Assembly: GCA_905250115.1 (NCBI GenBank)
Contig: CAJNOI010000032.1
Coordinates: forward strand, 124,001-188,000
Direction of reading: 5' to 3'
Source: Adineta steineri
Taxonomy: Eukaryota > Rotifera > Eurotatoria > Adinetida > Adinetidae
Length of the DNA: 64,000 bases
Position 1 is the stretch's first letter. Each line of letters opens with the position of its first letter. Under the pieces are notes generated by a model that saw only the letters and a list, made by a program, of their open reading frames with translations, searched no databases and was not told the DNA's origin. Shown in pieces: positions 1-12,309 of this stretch. Both the position numbers and the translations under genes were made by a program.

Positions 1-192
1 ACTTGAATTATAACATTCTTTAGTTTGTTTAAGATCATCTTGTAATTCAAGTAAAAGTTTTTGTATTGTTAATTCATTTTGATTTATTATATCTTTTGGT
101 TCAGTTGATGATGGTTGTGCTACAGCTGATGATGAAGATGATGATGTATGAGATGGAGAATGTTCAATATTGCTATTATTTGTACGAGTCAT
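1..192 (-). CDS. 5' end of an unrecognised gene, cut by the window edge
   Basis: An open frame starts at an ATG (192-190) and runs off the window start for 64 codons. The N-terminus is Ser/Thr/Pro-rich with a run of six serines. It is followed by a likely amphipathic coiled-coil segment (LTIQKLLLELQDDLKQTKE), which suggests a structural or adaptor protein. No catalytic motif is visible and I do not recognise the family. The upstream sequence has no in-frame acceptor directly before the ATG, so this is probably the true first coding exon rather than an internal one. The start lies about 340 bases from the end of the ZC3H18-like gene, which is on the same strand. Confidence 0.5.
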   Translation of the reverse strand, partial: MTRTNNSNIEHSPSHTSSSSSSAVAQPSSTEPKDIINQNELTIQKLLLELQDDLKQTKECYNSS

Positions 193-415
193 AAGAATTT
201 TTATCTGAGTTCTTTGTTTTAACGGAGAACAATGCTTAAATTTCAAGTTTTTTGCTCATTCATTCATGTCTTTGTTTGTATTATCTGACTAATAGGAGGT
301 ATACTATGGATGACCAATCAGAATATATGATGATCTTGACATTGAGAAATATACAAAATAGATAATTAAAACTAATGCTTTTATTACTTCACATTTAATA
401 AACATAAAATTTCAT

Positions 416-515
416 NNNNNNNNNNNNNNNNNNNNNNNNNNNNNNNNNNNNNNNNNNNNNNNNNNNNNNNNNNNNNNNNNNNNNNNNNNNNNNNNNNNNN
501 NNNNNNNNNNNNNNN
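416..515. other. Scaffold gap of 100 N
   Basis: Exactly 100 N, the usual placeholder for a gap of unknown size. It removes the last exon(s) and 3' UTR of the ZC3H18-like gene. The 193-415 stretch on its other side carries no gene that I can support. Confidence 0.99.
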
Positions 516-532
516 AAAAAAAAAATACATAC

Positions 533-3500
533 TAGAATCAGAATTTTCTGCATTACTTGCATCAGTTGATGATTTATGAGAATCCGCTAAAATAAAAAAG
601 ATTTCATTATGAATGAAGATATATATATATGTAAACATACTATTTAATTTTGTTTTTTTAGTTGCACCTGTCGATGATGAAGTATCACGTCGTTTCTTTT
701 AAAGAAAAATTTCTTATTTTTCTAAACAAATTATTTTCAGTTACCTTAGATGATGTTGATGCTGATTCTTTTGTTTTCGATGATCCTCGAACTGTAGAAT
801 CAGTTTTTGATTTTGTACTTGTATTTTTACTACCAGCACCACCTGACGATGAAGATACTTGTCGACTAACTGATTTTGTTGAATGACTGCTACTACCAAC
901 TGATGCTTTAGTTCCACTTGAAGCTAAATAAAACAAAAAGAATATTATTATCGAGAAAAATATAACACACGTATGACATAACGAATTAAATCCCTTTGAA
1001 TTCCTATTTTACATAATAGGATTAAAAACTACTTCAATACATAAATCTTTTTATGATTTCAGTTTTAGTGTCTAAATGATCAAATAGATCGTACCTGTTT
1101 TTGTTTTAGCTGATGTTCGTGTATCATTTTCTGAACTTGAACTATCCGATGATGAACTAGACGATCGATGTGTTACACGATTTGTATCGCTATCCGATGA
1201 TGATGATGAACTAGTACTATCCGATCGACTTAATTATAAGAAGAAAACAATAACCGTTATAAGAACTTTATTTTTCAATTTTATACTTTATGTTTTCTTT
1301 TTTTAATTGTTTTTTTGTATTTATATCTGAATCTTTTCCGCGTTGATCTTTCGAATGATTATTAGTTGTTGAATTACTGCTAATACTACTTTTTTCTGCT
1401 TTTTTCAATGTATGACTTGATATTTGTCGACCAGGAAGAAATTTATTTGTCGTTGCTGATGGTGAGACTAATTTTTTATTTCCATTGGATTTTTTATCAT
1501 TGCCATTTTTAGCCATTCTATTTAATAGAAAAATAAAAATTCATTAGTAATCAATTATTGGATTTATATTTTTATTTAAAAAAATTAAATCAAAAAAAAG
1601 CTTTTAATACTCGGATGATTTTGTTGTTGGTGTTGATTTTGTTGCACGTGTTACAGAAGGTGAACGACGTTTTGGTCGACTTCTTGATCTCGATCTAAAG
1701 CGTAAGCAAAATAATAAAATAATATGCAAAATAGACAAATAATTCATGCAAGAACTAATAATTAGTTTGTATTAAGCAACAAAACTTGCCTTGATCGACT
1801 CGATGATGTTGTAGATGGAGAATGTGAACGAGATGATCGAGATGAACTAAGCACAAAAAAAAGAATAATAATGCAATCTTCTATAAGATTGGATTATTAC
1901 CTGGAAGATGACGCTGATGATGATGAATAAGATACTTCTCGACCACCACCTGATGAACGACGATTACTACCACCGCCACCATGATTTCGTGATCTAAGAA
2001 ATTATAAAATGAAACAGATTGAAAACCTATGAAAGTAAATCTACATAAGTGTCTATCTTAAGATAGAAGGATCTTGCTAGAATGCGGGTATAATTTCAGA
2101 TATATTAAATTGCAATTACTCAATAGAATTATAATCTTTTGTTTTAAGAAAATCCTGAAATTCAAATAAAATTAAGTACCTATCCCATGGATCATGCCAA
2201 TCATCTCCTCGTCGATTATTGTACGGATTAGGATGTAATTGTTCATCATTATTATGATGTGAACCGGATACATACTGTTGTTGAGATGGATTACGTTTAT
2301 AAGGTAATACATCATCTCTTTTCGATGTTGATTTACTAATAAATAATAATGAAAAAAGTGTTTTTATGATATTTATTAATGAAATAAAAATATTAAAACT
2401 TACTTATCTTTTGTTGATAATTTATCTTTTCGATTTCGATTATCATTTCGTGAATCAGTATAATCATTGGAATGCCGTGATCGACGAGCAAGATGATCAT
2501 TTGTTGAAGACATTTGATTATGTCGAGAATTATTATTATTATTATTCATTCGATGATGATTATTATTATTATAGTGAGAATTGTTAGATGAATTTGAATA
2601 CATATATGGATGATATCTATCTGAATAACCACGTTGATCAATATAATTCGATCCAGATTGATCGTAATCCATTAAAGATGGTCTTGAAAAACAAAATAAT
2701 AAAAAAATGAATTCATATATATTTACATGGAATATTTACCGATCAATATTTAAAAGATTATCATCTGCTTCTCTTTCATCAAGTGCATCACGTATAGTTA
2801 AATTAAATTTTTTATCATTGAAATCTTTATCTTGTTGTTTACGTCGCATAGATTGTTCACGAAGCTAAATAAATTAAAGAGAAATATATTTTAAATAATC
2901 TGAAATATATGGATACATACAGTTTTTGCTGAACGTAATCCACGTTCCCATGCTGATTCTGTACCACTTGGTGGCACAAGGGGCATACCAGATGGTGGAG
3001 CTTGACCACGAAGAATTGGATTTGGGAAAAATGTAGGTGCCTATAAACAAAATATTTTATAAGTAATTCTTCTTCTTCATCAACAAATATTCTTACAATA
3101 GTTGTTGCTTGTGGTGAGATCCATGAATTATTCGTTGGTTGTGGTGTAGAAATACTAGCTGATGATGGTGGTGAAATATCATTATTTAATGATGATATAC
3201 CATCAACAACAGGTGCATTATTTAGATCTAGAAATTAAAATATTATATGAAAATAAGAAGAATTCGTTTTTCTATACTTTTTATTGAATCATTATTTGGA
3301 TGAATATATTTGCAATTAGGTCCCCAGTGACAACGACCTTGAAGAAAAAAATCGACAATGTACTTTAGCTTGAGGTGATGATGGTACACCAGTATTTGTT
3401 TGATTACGATTTTGATCTAATGATTGTTCATCAGATGATGCATTATCATTTTTTGTTGTACTTGGATCATGAATCTCTCCATCTTCTAAATCAGCTTCAT

Positions 3501-3942
3501 CCTAATCAATCAAAAACGATTTTATTCAATTGAAAATTTTTTATTATCTATTGAAATTACCACTTCTCCTTCATCACTTGCTGCTGCTTGATTATTTGAT
3601 GAACCATTATTTATCTTCTGTTGATTATTTAATGTCTTATCTTCTTCTTCATCCTTCGAAATACAAAAAATTTGATTTTATTTCTAAAAATTTTCAATAT
3701 TATTCTACTTGAATATCAACTGATGATTTTTCTTCATCATTTATTTTCTTCACCGAATTATGAATTTGCTTAACTTGATGATTATCATCAATATCTTCAT
3801 AATCTAAATTTTCTGGATCATTTATATCAGTATTTGTTGGTGTTGTTTGTGAACGACTACGTTCTTTCATACGTAATTTTGTTTGAATTGTTCCTTTTGA
3901 TATTGATTGATTTTGTTCATCATTTGTATTTTCAGTATCCAT
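533..3942 (-). CDS. ZC3H18: ZC3H18-like CCCH zinc-finger protein (3' end in gap)
   Basis: In animals ZC3H18 links the cap-binding complex to the nuclear exosome/NEXT and mRNA export machinery. The first exon (3942-3712) encodes an acidic N-terminus. The exon around 3500-3290 carries a single CCCH finger (CRFFLQGRCHWGPNCKYIH), a close match to the family finger. Next come a Pro-rich stretch, the conserved SAWERGLRSAKT motif with a KKFNLTIRDALDERE block, and a long RS/Ser/Lys-rich tail split over many small exons down to 533, where a donor leads into the N gap. One intron near 1788 uses a GC donor. A seven-base T run in the finger (3345-3351 on plus) puts the finger out of frame by +1; six would restore it. 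I read this as an assembly indel. The start is the ATG at 3942; an in-frame ATG at 3960 is possible. Confidence 0.85.
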
Positions 3943-5273
3943 TAATTTATCAACTAACAAAAAAAAAACAACAAAGTAAGGTTTAATTTTATTCTTATCT
4001 TCTATTTACTTACCATATAGGAAATAATTGTTTGAATAACCAATATTGTTGTCTCTGAAAGAGGTGGGAAAAAAGATGATGAAATATAAGTTTACAATTT
4101 TTCTTTTTTTTTTTTTTTTTGAATATTCTTATATGGTTTATGAACAAAAGAATATACGAAAAACGAAGGGAAATTTTCCTTTTTTTTTTCAATCGCAGAA
4201 GATTATAGATATATATATAAGATGATGGACAGTTTACTTTGGTATTGATGACGATAATGGTGTAGAGATGATATTATTGACTGAATAATAAATCGAAATA
4301 ATCAATTAGAATGATTAATGATGGAAATTTGAGAAAAAGTAGAGATGTGAAAGATTAAATGAATGTTTACTAGAGAACAATGATATATCGTCGACGTCTA
4401 GGTGCATTTTAATGTATTCATATACGCGATTGAATACACGAAACAACAAGAAGAACTTTCTTTTACGATTTGTAATATACTAATTGATTGAGAAGCCATT
4501 TATAGAATGCAGATTACCCAAATGGATGTTACAATATAATATTTAATCAAAGAAATAGATGTCACTAGTTTCTTATTCGATATTTATTCAACAAATAATC
4601 TATTGTTCGAAAAATATAATTCGTTTTTTATTCATATATTTCTATTTGGTTATTTTTAGACCGAAAATTTCATCAAGATAAAATAATTGCATGAAAATTG
4701 ATTTAATATATGTGGAACAAATAAATTCATTAAATTGTGTTAAATCAAACTCTTGATTTATTCTTTCTACAAAATATTCATTCCTAACATATAACAGTGC
4801 TTGTTTTTGGATGTTATCGATTGAATAATTAACCTATATACCGACTTTGTGTATTATCAAGTAAGTAAAATAGTTCATTAATTTAAACAAAATTTGGTTC
4901 TCTTTCTTTCACAAAAATGCTTCTATGAATATCTAATTTAGTTACAATAATATAATATTTGGCTTGTGATAACAAGAATGAGATAGGAATATCGATACAA
5001 AATTTTATTTGCTCCTAGAAATATTTTTCAAATATTATATTAAATTTTTTTTTAAAAAGATTTATGAGAAAATTTCATATAATAACGACATTATTATTAT
5101 CTTGTAGATATTATATACCAATCGTAATAATTGGTAATTTATGGAATGGAATACTTGTATAGATAGATAGTATGATGATCAAAAAACTATAATTAATTAT
5201 ACAACTGTTAAACTAAAATAGTATTAAGATTTAGTTATTTATTTTTGTTAAATATAATCAAAAAAAAATTATT
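3943..5273. other. Divergent intergenic region, ZC3H18 / ankyrin-SOCS gene
   Basis: AT-rich, with A/T homopolymers near 4100-4190 and no open frame with recognisable homology. It separates two divergently transcribed genes and so presumably holds both promoters and the ZC3H18 5' UTR. I see no repeat or RNA gene. Confidence 0.5.
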
Positions 5274-6198
5274 ATGCTACCCGCTCATCGTTTTCTTCCA
5301 TCTTATAATACGGATGACCGATTAATAGTTGCTATAATACAACAGGATCTTACTAAAGTTCGATATATTCTGGAATCGAATCGAGCTCGTTCAACAATAA
5401 ATCAAAGTCTTTATTTTGTTTCATATAGAGATGATTTTAATCATCCTATTACACCATTAGGTATAAAAAAACAATTCTTATATTATATTTTCATCTATGT
5501 TTGATTTTTATAGCTGCTGCGTGTCATTTTGGTTCGTATGAAATAGTTGATATATTAATTAATTATTTTCATGCTAATATCAATACACAACATTTACCTG
5601 GTTGGAAAACAGCACTTCATTATGCTGTATTAGCAAAATCAAATCGCTATGATATCGTTCAAATTCTTCTTCAACATGGTGAATAGAAACCATAAAGTTT
5701 TTTTTAAATAAAATATTCATTTTATTTGTTTTTTAAATAGGCGCTGATGTTAATGCACAAGATCGTTATGGTACAACACCATTAATGTTAGCTGTACTTC
5801 ATTCTGATTGTGATATTGTACATTTATTACTTGAACAAGCCGGTGCAAATGTACGTATTCATAATCAATATCATTTAACAGCGTTTGATTTTGTTAAATA
5901 TAATCTAACAATTATTAATGATCTTATTCGTAATGGTGCTATATCATTTAATATAAATGACAAAGACCTTTTTCAATGGTTAATTATTAATAAACATATG
6001 CGTTTAGCACGTTTATTAATTGAAGCTGGTTATATTCCACCTATATCATTATTTCAACAACGAATACGTCCATTAAAAAGCTTATGTCGTTTAAAAATAC
6101 GCTTACAAGTTGCGGGTACCCATTTTCGAGAACGTATTCAAACACTTCCGGTGAAGTATAATCAATTAATGAAATATATCTTACTTGATGATATATAA
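5274..6198 (+). CDS. Ankyrin-repeat and SOCS-box (ASB-like) protein
   Basis: Three exons (5274-5460, 5514-5678, 5741-6198) encode 269 aa. Residues 15-170 hold about four ankyrin repeats, recognisable by GWKTALHYAVLAKS, DRYGTTPLMLAVLHSDCDIV and LLLEQAGANV. The C-terminus (PLKSLCRLKIR ... LPVKYNQLMKYILL) fits a SOCS box: an L-x-x-L-C-R BC-box for Elongin B/C, followed by a Leu-Pro segment. The family is known as substrate receptors of Cullin-RING (CRL5) ubiquitin ligases, with the ankyrin repeats binding the target. The protein is shorter than most vertebrate ASBs, and I cannot assign a specific orthologue. The total coding length is in frame across both introns. Confidence 0.8.
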
Positions 6199-6794
6199 AT
6201 TGTATTTTTTTGTGTAATTATTTTTTTCTTCTTCTACATATGTGTAAATATAAAAACTCGTGTTTTGTACAGTTGTTAGTGTTAAATCAAAAAAGAAATC
6301 GATGTTATTTTTGTTTGTAATAAAATGATTGATATAATTAGAAATATTCTCTTAAAATAATTAATTATTATGAATAGCAATATTTTCTAAGGTAAAAATT
6401 CTCTTTTACATAAATGCAGTTAGAAGTATTGTGAAATTATTTTTACCTTTGCACCTATAAATACTCGTGACGATAAACTATGGACTAGTGAAAATATTTC
6501 ATTGATCAATACAATGTTTTGTTAAAAGCTTGGATATTATTACAAAAATAACTTTTGTCATAAGAGCCTCTTAAAATTTTTATTGATTTTAAGGCAAATA
6601 AGTGCAAGCTGCTATGATGCATTTAAGGTTTATATTTTGGTTTAAAAAAAGAAAAAAGTGGGTGTGTACATTTGCGTATTTCGTTTTCTATTATGTCATG
6701 TATGTACGTTATGATTAATCAAGGAAGTATTATTCACATCCGTTGGAAATTTTGGTTCTATAAATGATTTATACTCATAATATTTTTATTATCG
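6199..6794. other. Intergenic region
   Basis: AT-rich spacer of about 600 bases holding the 3' UTR of the ankyrin gene and the 5' region of the next gene. No open frame, repeat or RNA gene that I can support. Confidence 0.5.
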
Positions 6795-8188
6795 ATGTAC
6801 ATTAATATGATGATGATGATGAAAGAAACCGCACGACGTATTTCTATTCAACAAAACATAAATAAATTAGGTAATATTTTGAAATTACCTTGTGTTATTA
6901 ATTATTTACGACAAGGAGATAAAATCAATGCTCGTCTTATTAATGATGTTATACAACATTTGGCTATTGAACAACCAAAACAAGAGGCATTATGGATATG
7001 TGAACGTAGCAATAATGAATATCATAAATTAACATTTAATGATATATATATACAATCATCTCGTTTCGCGAATGTACTTACTGGACAAGGATTTGATTTA
7101 ACAGCAGGAAAAACTGTAAATTATTAAATTTATATGTATCCTAATAATGTGGGTTTTTTTAAATAGGTACTGGCTATTTTACCAGATTTTAGCAAAGAAC
7201 GGATTATATTACAATTAGCATGTCTCCAAAGTGGTCTTACTTTTTGTTGGTGTAATCCAGAAGATCTAATTAAGATGGGGATTTCTCAACGAATTCAAAA
7301 GTTGGCTGTTGATTGTATTATTACGGATGATGATAATTTTGAATTAGCAAAACAACAAACACATAATCCATTACGACCATTAAAAAAGGGCCTTATTACA
7401 AAAGATTTAACATCGAAAGTATCAGCAGTTGGTTGGAATAATTTTATTCGAAATGCTAATGAAGCTGAAAGTAAATATACAAATGCAACAAATATTCATT
7501 CGGATATGCCAATGATTCGTTTATTATCAAATAATAATGATATCATTCAATATTCGCATAAAACTTTTACTGAACAAGTTTTATTAGCAGCGTAAGTTTT
7601 ATTTGAAAAAATATTTTCCTCTCAATATTGAAACTAATATTTAGCCTTTGGTTTAATATGGATAAAACATCTCGTTTAATATGGATGAAAAATCAAAATG
7701 AAATAACTTCAATTGCTCCATGGTTATTTGGTTCAACAATATTATACAAGGAAGCTGAAGATTCTAAAGCAATGTTTAATACTTTGGAAAAACATTCTAT
7801 TGATGCTTTTTGTGGATCAGTTAGAGATTATGAAATGTTAAATAAGCAAGAACAAGGCAATCAAACACAACTTAAACAATTATTATCTATTGCACCAGTT
7901 GATCCTGAAATCAAAGATCGATGGAATGCATTAACAAATCTTCATATTCGTGATGGTAAGTTTATCAATTCAATTCTTCGTATTTACTCTATAATTTTTA
8001 ATATTAGATTATACTGATTTCAAAAATCAATCATTGGCAGAATATTTATCAAATTTTGATAAATCTGGTATGAAAAACTCATGTCTTCTTTCCTGTAAAC
8101 TTATATTTTTTTACTTTATTTAGATAAAAGTAAATTCTTTAATAGTAAAACTATTGGCGAAAGTAATAACTGTAATAATAATCATTAA
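6795..8188 (+). CDS. Truncated, degenerate ACSM-type acyl-CoA synthetase
   Basis: Five exons (6795-7115, 7167-7591, 7645-7955, 8008-8067, 8124-8188) encode 393 aa in one frame. The order of conserved segments follows medium-chain acyl-CoA synthetases: EALWICERSNNEYHKLTF, then the TVLAILPDFSKERIILQLAC block, then a hydrophobic stretch and the segment corresponding to the region after the P-loop. The AMP-binding P-loop (Thr/Ser/Gly-rich, then P-K) is absent; in its place is RLLSNNNDIIQYSH. The tyrosine/glutamate adenylation motif and the whole C-terminal lid domain are also missing; the family is normally about 560-580 aa. The frame is intact across all introns, so it is probably expressed, as a pseudoenzyme or a decaying paralogue. 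The start is the first ATG; five Met codons in a row follow soon after. Confidence 0.7.
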
Positions 8189-8408
8189 CCACGAACTAAA
8201 ACTATTCTTTTGTAAAATATATCCTATATTTAATATTTTATTTAAGCAAAAAAAAATTTTTCATTTTTTCCAATAAATAAATCTTTTATATCGCGCGTAT
8301 TCTTAGTCTCTATGAATACGGTATATTCAAGAAAGTATGATTTAAAAACCAGTATCCATTAATATTATACAAGCAAGTACAGACAATATATATTTATTAA
8401 AGAGAAAA

Positions 8409-9074
8409 ATGCCAAAATATTCATTAAATCGAAATAATATTTCGAAATCTTTTCCTAATGTTTTATTTTTATTAGAATCAAATAAGATGGTGCAACCATC
8501 TAGAAGTAATAGTTCACCATCTTGTTTAACATATTCACAAAAGAAAATAACAATAGCAAAAGTAAATATTGAAAAGAATAATATAGATTTAATCAAGAAG
8601 AATCCTACTATCGGTGAATTACTTGGTGATGATGATTTATTTCAATCTCGTTATCATAATCAGTATAAAATATCAAGATATCAACGAAAACGATATCGTC
8701 AACAATCTTATTCTCGTAATCATACTTATTACAATCGTCAAAAACAACAACGATTCAATAGAATTAATGAATCTCAACAACAATCATCAAATATTATTGA
8801 ATCTATATCCGACGCAAATCAATTTTATTCCTATCCAACAACATACAATTATCCATCGTTATCTTCGTACTGTTATTATTGTTATTCAAATATGGCTTCA
8901 TATTGCCCATGTCTCATATCCGATTGCTATACAGGATTATATCACCAAGAAATATTTGATGAATCGTTGATATTTCAACAAAAATATCCACGAACTGAAA
9001 CGTATCAATATTCAGATATTTATTTTCATAATGATAAAAGATTACAATCACATTCTTCTATATCAAGAATATAG
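8409..9074 (+). CDS. Unrecognised 221-aa Tyr/Gln/Asn-rich protein
   Basis: A single-exon open frame from ATG 8409 to the TAG at 9072. The N-terminal third is basic and contains KKNPTIGELLGDDDLF, the only segment that looks like a conserved motif. The middle is rich in Arg, Tyr and Gln. The C-terminal half is rich in Tyr and Ser with a Cys cluster (SYCYYCYSNMASYCPC). There is no signal peptide or membrane segment. The length and composition suggest a real gene between two recognisable genes, but I know no family. It ends 91 bases from the convergent minus-strand gene. Confidence 0.5.
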   Translation: MPKYSLNRNNISKSFPNVLFLLESNKMVQPSRSNSSPSCLTYSQKKITIAKVNIEKNNIDLIKKNPTIGELLGDDDLFQSRYHNQYKISRYQRKRYRQQSYSRNHTYYNRQKQQRFNRINESQQQSSNIIESISDANQFYSYPTTYNYPSLSSYCYYCYSNMASYCPCLISDCYTGLYHQEIFDESLIFQQKYPRTETYQYSDIYFHNDKRLQSHSSISRI

Positions 9075-9165
9075 TTTTCATTTGATTAAAATCTCTTGTA
9101 GAGAGGAGTCATAGAGATGTTTTATTTAACAATCGATTTTTTTTGTTGTTCACTTTCAAGCATAA

Positions 9166-10264
9166 TTAAACAGCATAGATGAGGAATAAAATTTGCATAA
9201 TGACAAAATGGTTTTGTCGTATATCAATAGGTATTTGTGATGATTTAATTAGTTTATAAATTGTTAAAAAAGCTGATATACCAATTTGTTCTTCAACATA
9301 TTGACGAATATGGTCGATTTTAGTTCGACGATTAAATTGATTTGTACGTGCAACATCAAATAATAATTGTAAAGGAGAAAGAGATGCCGGTGATAATGTT
9401 ATTGCATCAATTGATTTTAATAAACTTATTGTATCATCATTAAATGATTCTTTCTTACTAGATGAATTCTGTTGTTGTTGTATTATTGATGACCTTAAAT
9501 TAAAAAAAGATAATATCGAGATAGAAATCATATGATTGTACTTACTGTTGATCATCATCATCGTTTATTTGATTATCTGTTGTTATTTGTTCTTCATCAT
9601 GATTTTCTTTTGGTGGTATATAGATACCTCCTTGCTGTTGATACTTGCGCATGAATTCATCAAGTTGCATATCTTTGTGTCGATGTTTATCGGAACGTAT
9701 AATCGTTATTTTAGATCCTTGTAAGGATCGTTTTGCTTTTCTTTCATCATTATTATCACTTGACGATGCCGATGAAGAGACTATATTAGTGGTAATAAAT
9801 GGTCTAGAATAAGTTTTCTTTGGTTTCATTTTAATACGTTTAGACTGTTGTTGTTGTTGTTTTTGTTCATCACCTGATGCGAGAACTGATGATGATGATG
9901 ATGATGTTGAATCAGCGCGTGGAAAAGTTCGTATTGTATGATTATCAATGCCAGTTTGACATAAATTTTCTTGTGATGATGTTATTAATTTAGTAAATGG
10001 AGTTTCGATAGAAGATTGTGTTGAAATATTCTTTTCATCGGATTGATTATCATTAAGTATACATATGTGATTATTACTGGTTTCATCTATGTCAATATAG
10101 TTTTTCTCGTTTTCATAAGACGATGATGAAATAATGTTCGAATCATGATCATCATCGAGATTTATCGATGTATCCGGAAATCTTGGTGATGGAGACTTTT
10201 TTAAAATACTTTTTGGTTGCATTTGAACGAGTAGATTAAGATAAGTATCATTTGCCGATGACAT
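9166..10264 (-). CDS. Unrecognised Ser-rich 348-aa protein
   Basis: Two exons (10264-9546, 9493-9166) join in frame to give 348 aa. The first 240 residues are low-complexity: Ser, Asp, Asn and Gln runs, with KSILKKSPSPRFPDTS near the start and a RSDKHRHKDMQLDEFMRKY motif close to the exon boundary. The second exon is more ordered, a helical stretch of about 70 residues (IDHIRQYVEEQIGISAFLTI is its clearest part). It faintly resembles the short helical C-terminal module of some NEK-type kinases, but there is no kinase domain and I do not rely on this. Likely an intracellular, partly disordered regulatory or scaffold protein. Confidence 0.55.
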
Positions 10265-10476
10265 AAGTCCAATACTTCAGAATATGATAACTAACCTTGC
10301 ATTGATATAAGTCAACAGCGAATGGTACTACTGTCTTTTTTCTTCTACTTCTCTCGCGTAATCGTTATGGAGAGGGAGATAATCGATTATCTTATATATA
10401 CAAAAGAATACAACCCAACCCTTTCTTTCTCTTTCACTTTTAACCTTGCAAGATTTTTTTCTACTTATTTATTCGA

Positions 10477-12005
10477 TTAATTTATTAAAACAGGAGGTTC
10501 AATTACATTATTTAATTTAAAATGCCATTTATGTTCTATCCATTCTAATGGATTAATTAACGGATTATTACGAGTTTTTTCAATAAAAAGACCTGTTTGA
10601 TCACGACGAATAAGAATAATTGTTGATGTTCTAGAAAGAGAAAATCGATGGTTATGAAAAATTAAATGAAAGCAATTAACCTTGTTCCATAATTTCGTGC
10701 TTCATCTGTTGTAGGAACATTTATAGATGAAATTTGTCTACGATTCCCAACTGTATAATGTGAATAAACCGTAGCAATATTAGAATCTTCAGCAAAACTA
10801 AATTAAATTATAAAAAGTTAAGATCTTTCTTATAAAAAGAAAACTTACACTGTACTATCACTTAATATACAAAATAATCGTCGAATTAATTCTATTTCAT
10901 CTGTAATTGGTTTTGTATAATTATCTGTTAATTCAATAAGAGATGTTTTTAATAACTGGCAACCATGACGAGTTTTCTCAAATGCATATTGATCACCATA
11001 TATATGATTACTAAAACCGAAGATAGCTATCATAATACATACAAAAAAAGATCATTTAGTTGAATAAAAACATAAAATCGACTTACATGTGTCGATATCA
11101 ACTGGTAATGATTCGAGTGAAATATTATTTATATATTTCGCATGCCATTTTCTATTGATAGAAAAGATTATCCAGTTATAATTCAAAATATAAAGAATAT
11201 CTTGTGTATAGGCTAGAAGCAGTATGTTAAACGTCTAGGTACTTATTTTATATTTCCATATAAGAAAACACTGATGATATAATCATGATACTATTATTGT
11301 AATGCCTCATAAATCAGCGTTAGTATAAATATGATGAGTTCATTCTTTAGCATTGGCGTAAAAGTCTATATCTATTTTTAGCATTTTTCTTTCCTGGAAA
11401 CTCATGTAGATAATCATAATATAAATGCATATTCTATCTAAAAGCAATTTTGCTAAATCTGTATGATTAGTTTTATATTCTATTCATTATAAGCAAATAA
11501 GCAGGTCATATTTGACTCACTTCGACTCCGATTGTCGTTCGAGTCCAAGAAAATTAAAACCTGTATAATTCATTTTAGTCTTTTGTAATTCATCCATATA
11601 TGTATCGAGATTAATCTCGGAATTATTGACAAAATTTGTTACAAGAAAACCTCGGCTCTGTGCATTGTCTTTTTTTGTTGCGACTAAACTCGAAGTTAAA
11701 TTTAATAAAACACCAATCTTGCATTGAACAGTATTTAAAGATAACCAAGTTCCACCTTCACGTGATAGTGTTTGATCTTGTCCTTTATATATATTAAAGA
11801 AATTTTTTTGTTTAATCAATTTAAAATATGAGAAGAAAAAAAAGCAAAAATTTTATTTCCAACCTCCAATTGCATATTTCGTATCTTTCCAAACATGAGC
11901 ATGAATAGCTGGTCGTTGAAAATCTTCATCACGATTTGATAATAATATTAATTCATAACCTGTATCAATTTTTTCGTCTTGTAAATAACAGAAAAGAATA
12001 CACAT
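10477..12005 (-). CDS. TANGO2: TANGO2 (NRDE-family) homologue
   Basis: Six exons (12005-11864, 11782-11521, 11151-11087, 11026-10849, 10797-10681, 10630-10477) encode 305 aa. The protein starts with MCILFCYLQ, and Cys2 is the conserved N-terminal residue of this family. ILLSNRDEDFQRP follows, the N-R-D-E signature, then REGGTWLSLN, IFGFSNHIYG and a C-terminal GTRTSTIILIRRD strand. All are in the order seen in animal TANGO2 (about 275 aa). TANGO2 proteins act in the cytosol and mitochondria and have been linked to Golgi organisation and to lipid/haem handling; the precise activity is not settled. The third coding exon follows a 369-base intron, long for this locus. The gene sits about 300 bases downstream of the importin-13 stop on the same strand. 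Confidence 0.9.
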
Positions 12006-12309
12006 GATCTCAAAATACACACAAAAAGTTTATAAGAAAGAAGATAACTGTTTAGTCGTTAGTTCTTCAAATATGTGTTTTCTTTTTGTTCATCTTAAAA
12101 CACTTTTTGAAGAACAAAAAAAGAAAAAATATCTTCAGTTTTACAATGAAAAAAAAAAAAGAACTGTACACATGAGAGAAACAGTGTTTATCAGCTAGTT
12201 GAAAAATGAAAGACGACTAATCATCCTTATATAAATAAATGAAAAAAAGAGAGAGAGAGAAAAAAAAACGAAAAGAAAATGTCTATACAGCTTTGTTATT
12301 TGTATTTTG

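Noticed and set aside
384..638. Open minus-strand frame across the N gap
   Set aside because: Its length comes from reading through N; only the 533-590 part is a real ZC3H18 exon.
3345..3351. Programmed ribosomal frameshift in ZC3H18
   Set aside because: No pseudoknot or family precedent; a similar homopolymer problem in mS31 makes an assembly error far likelier.
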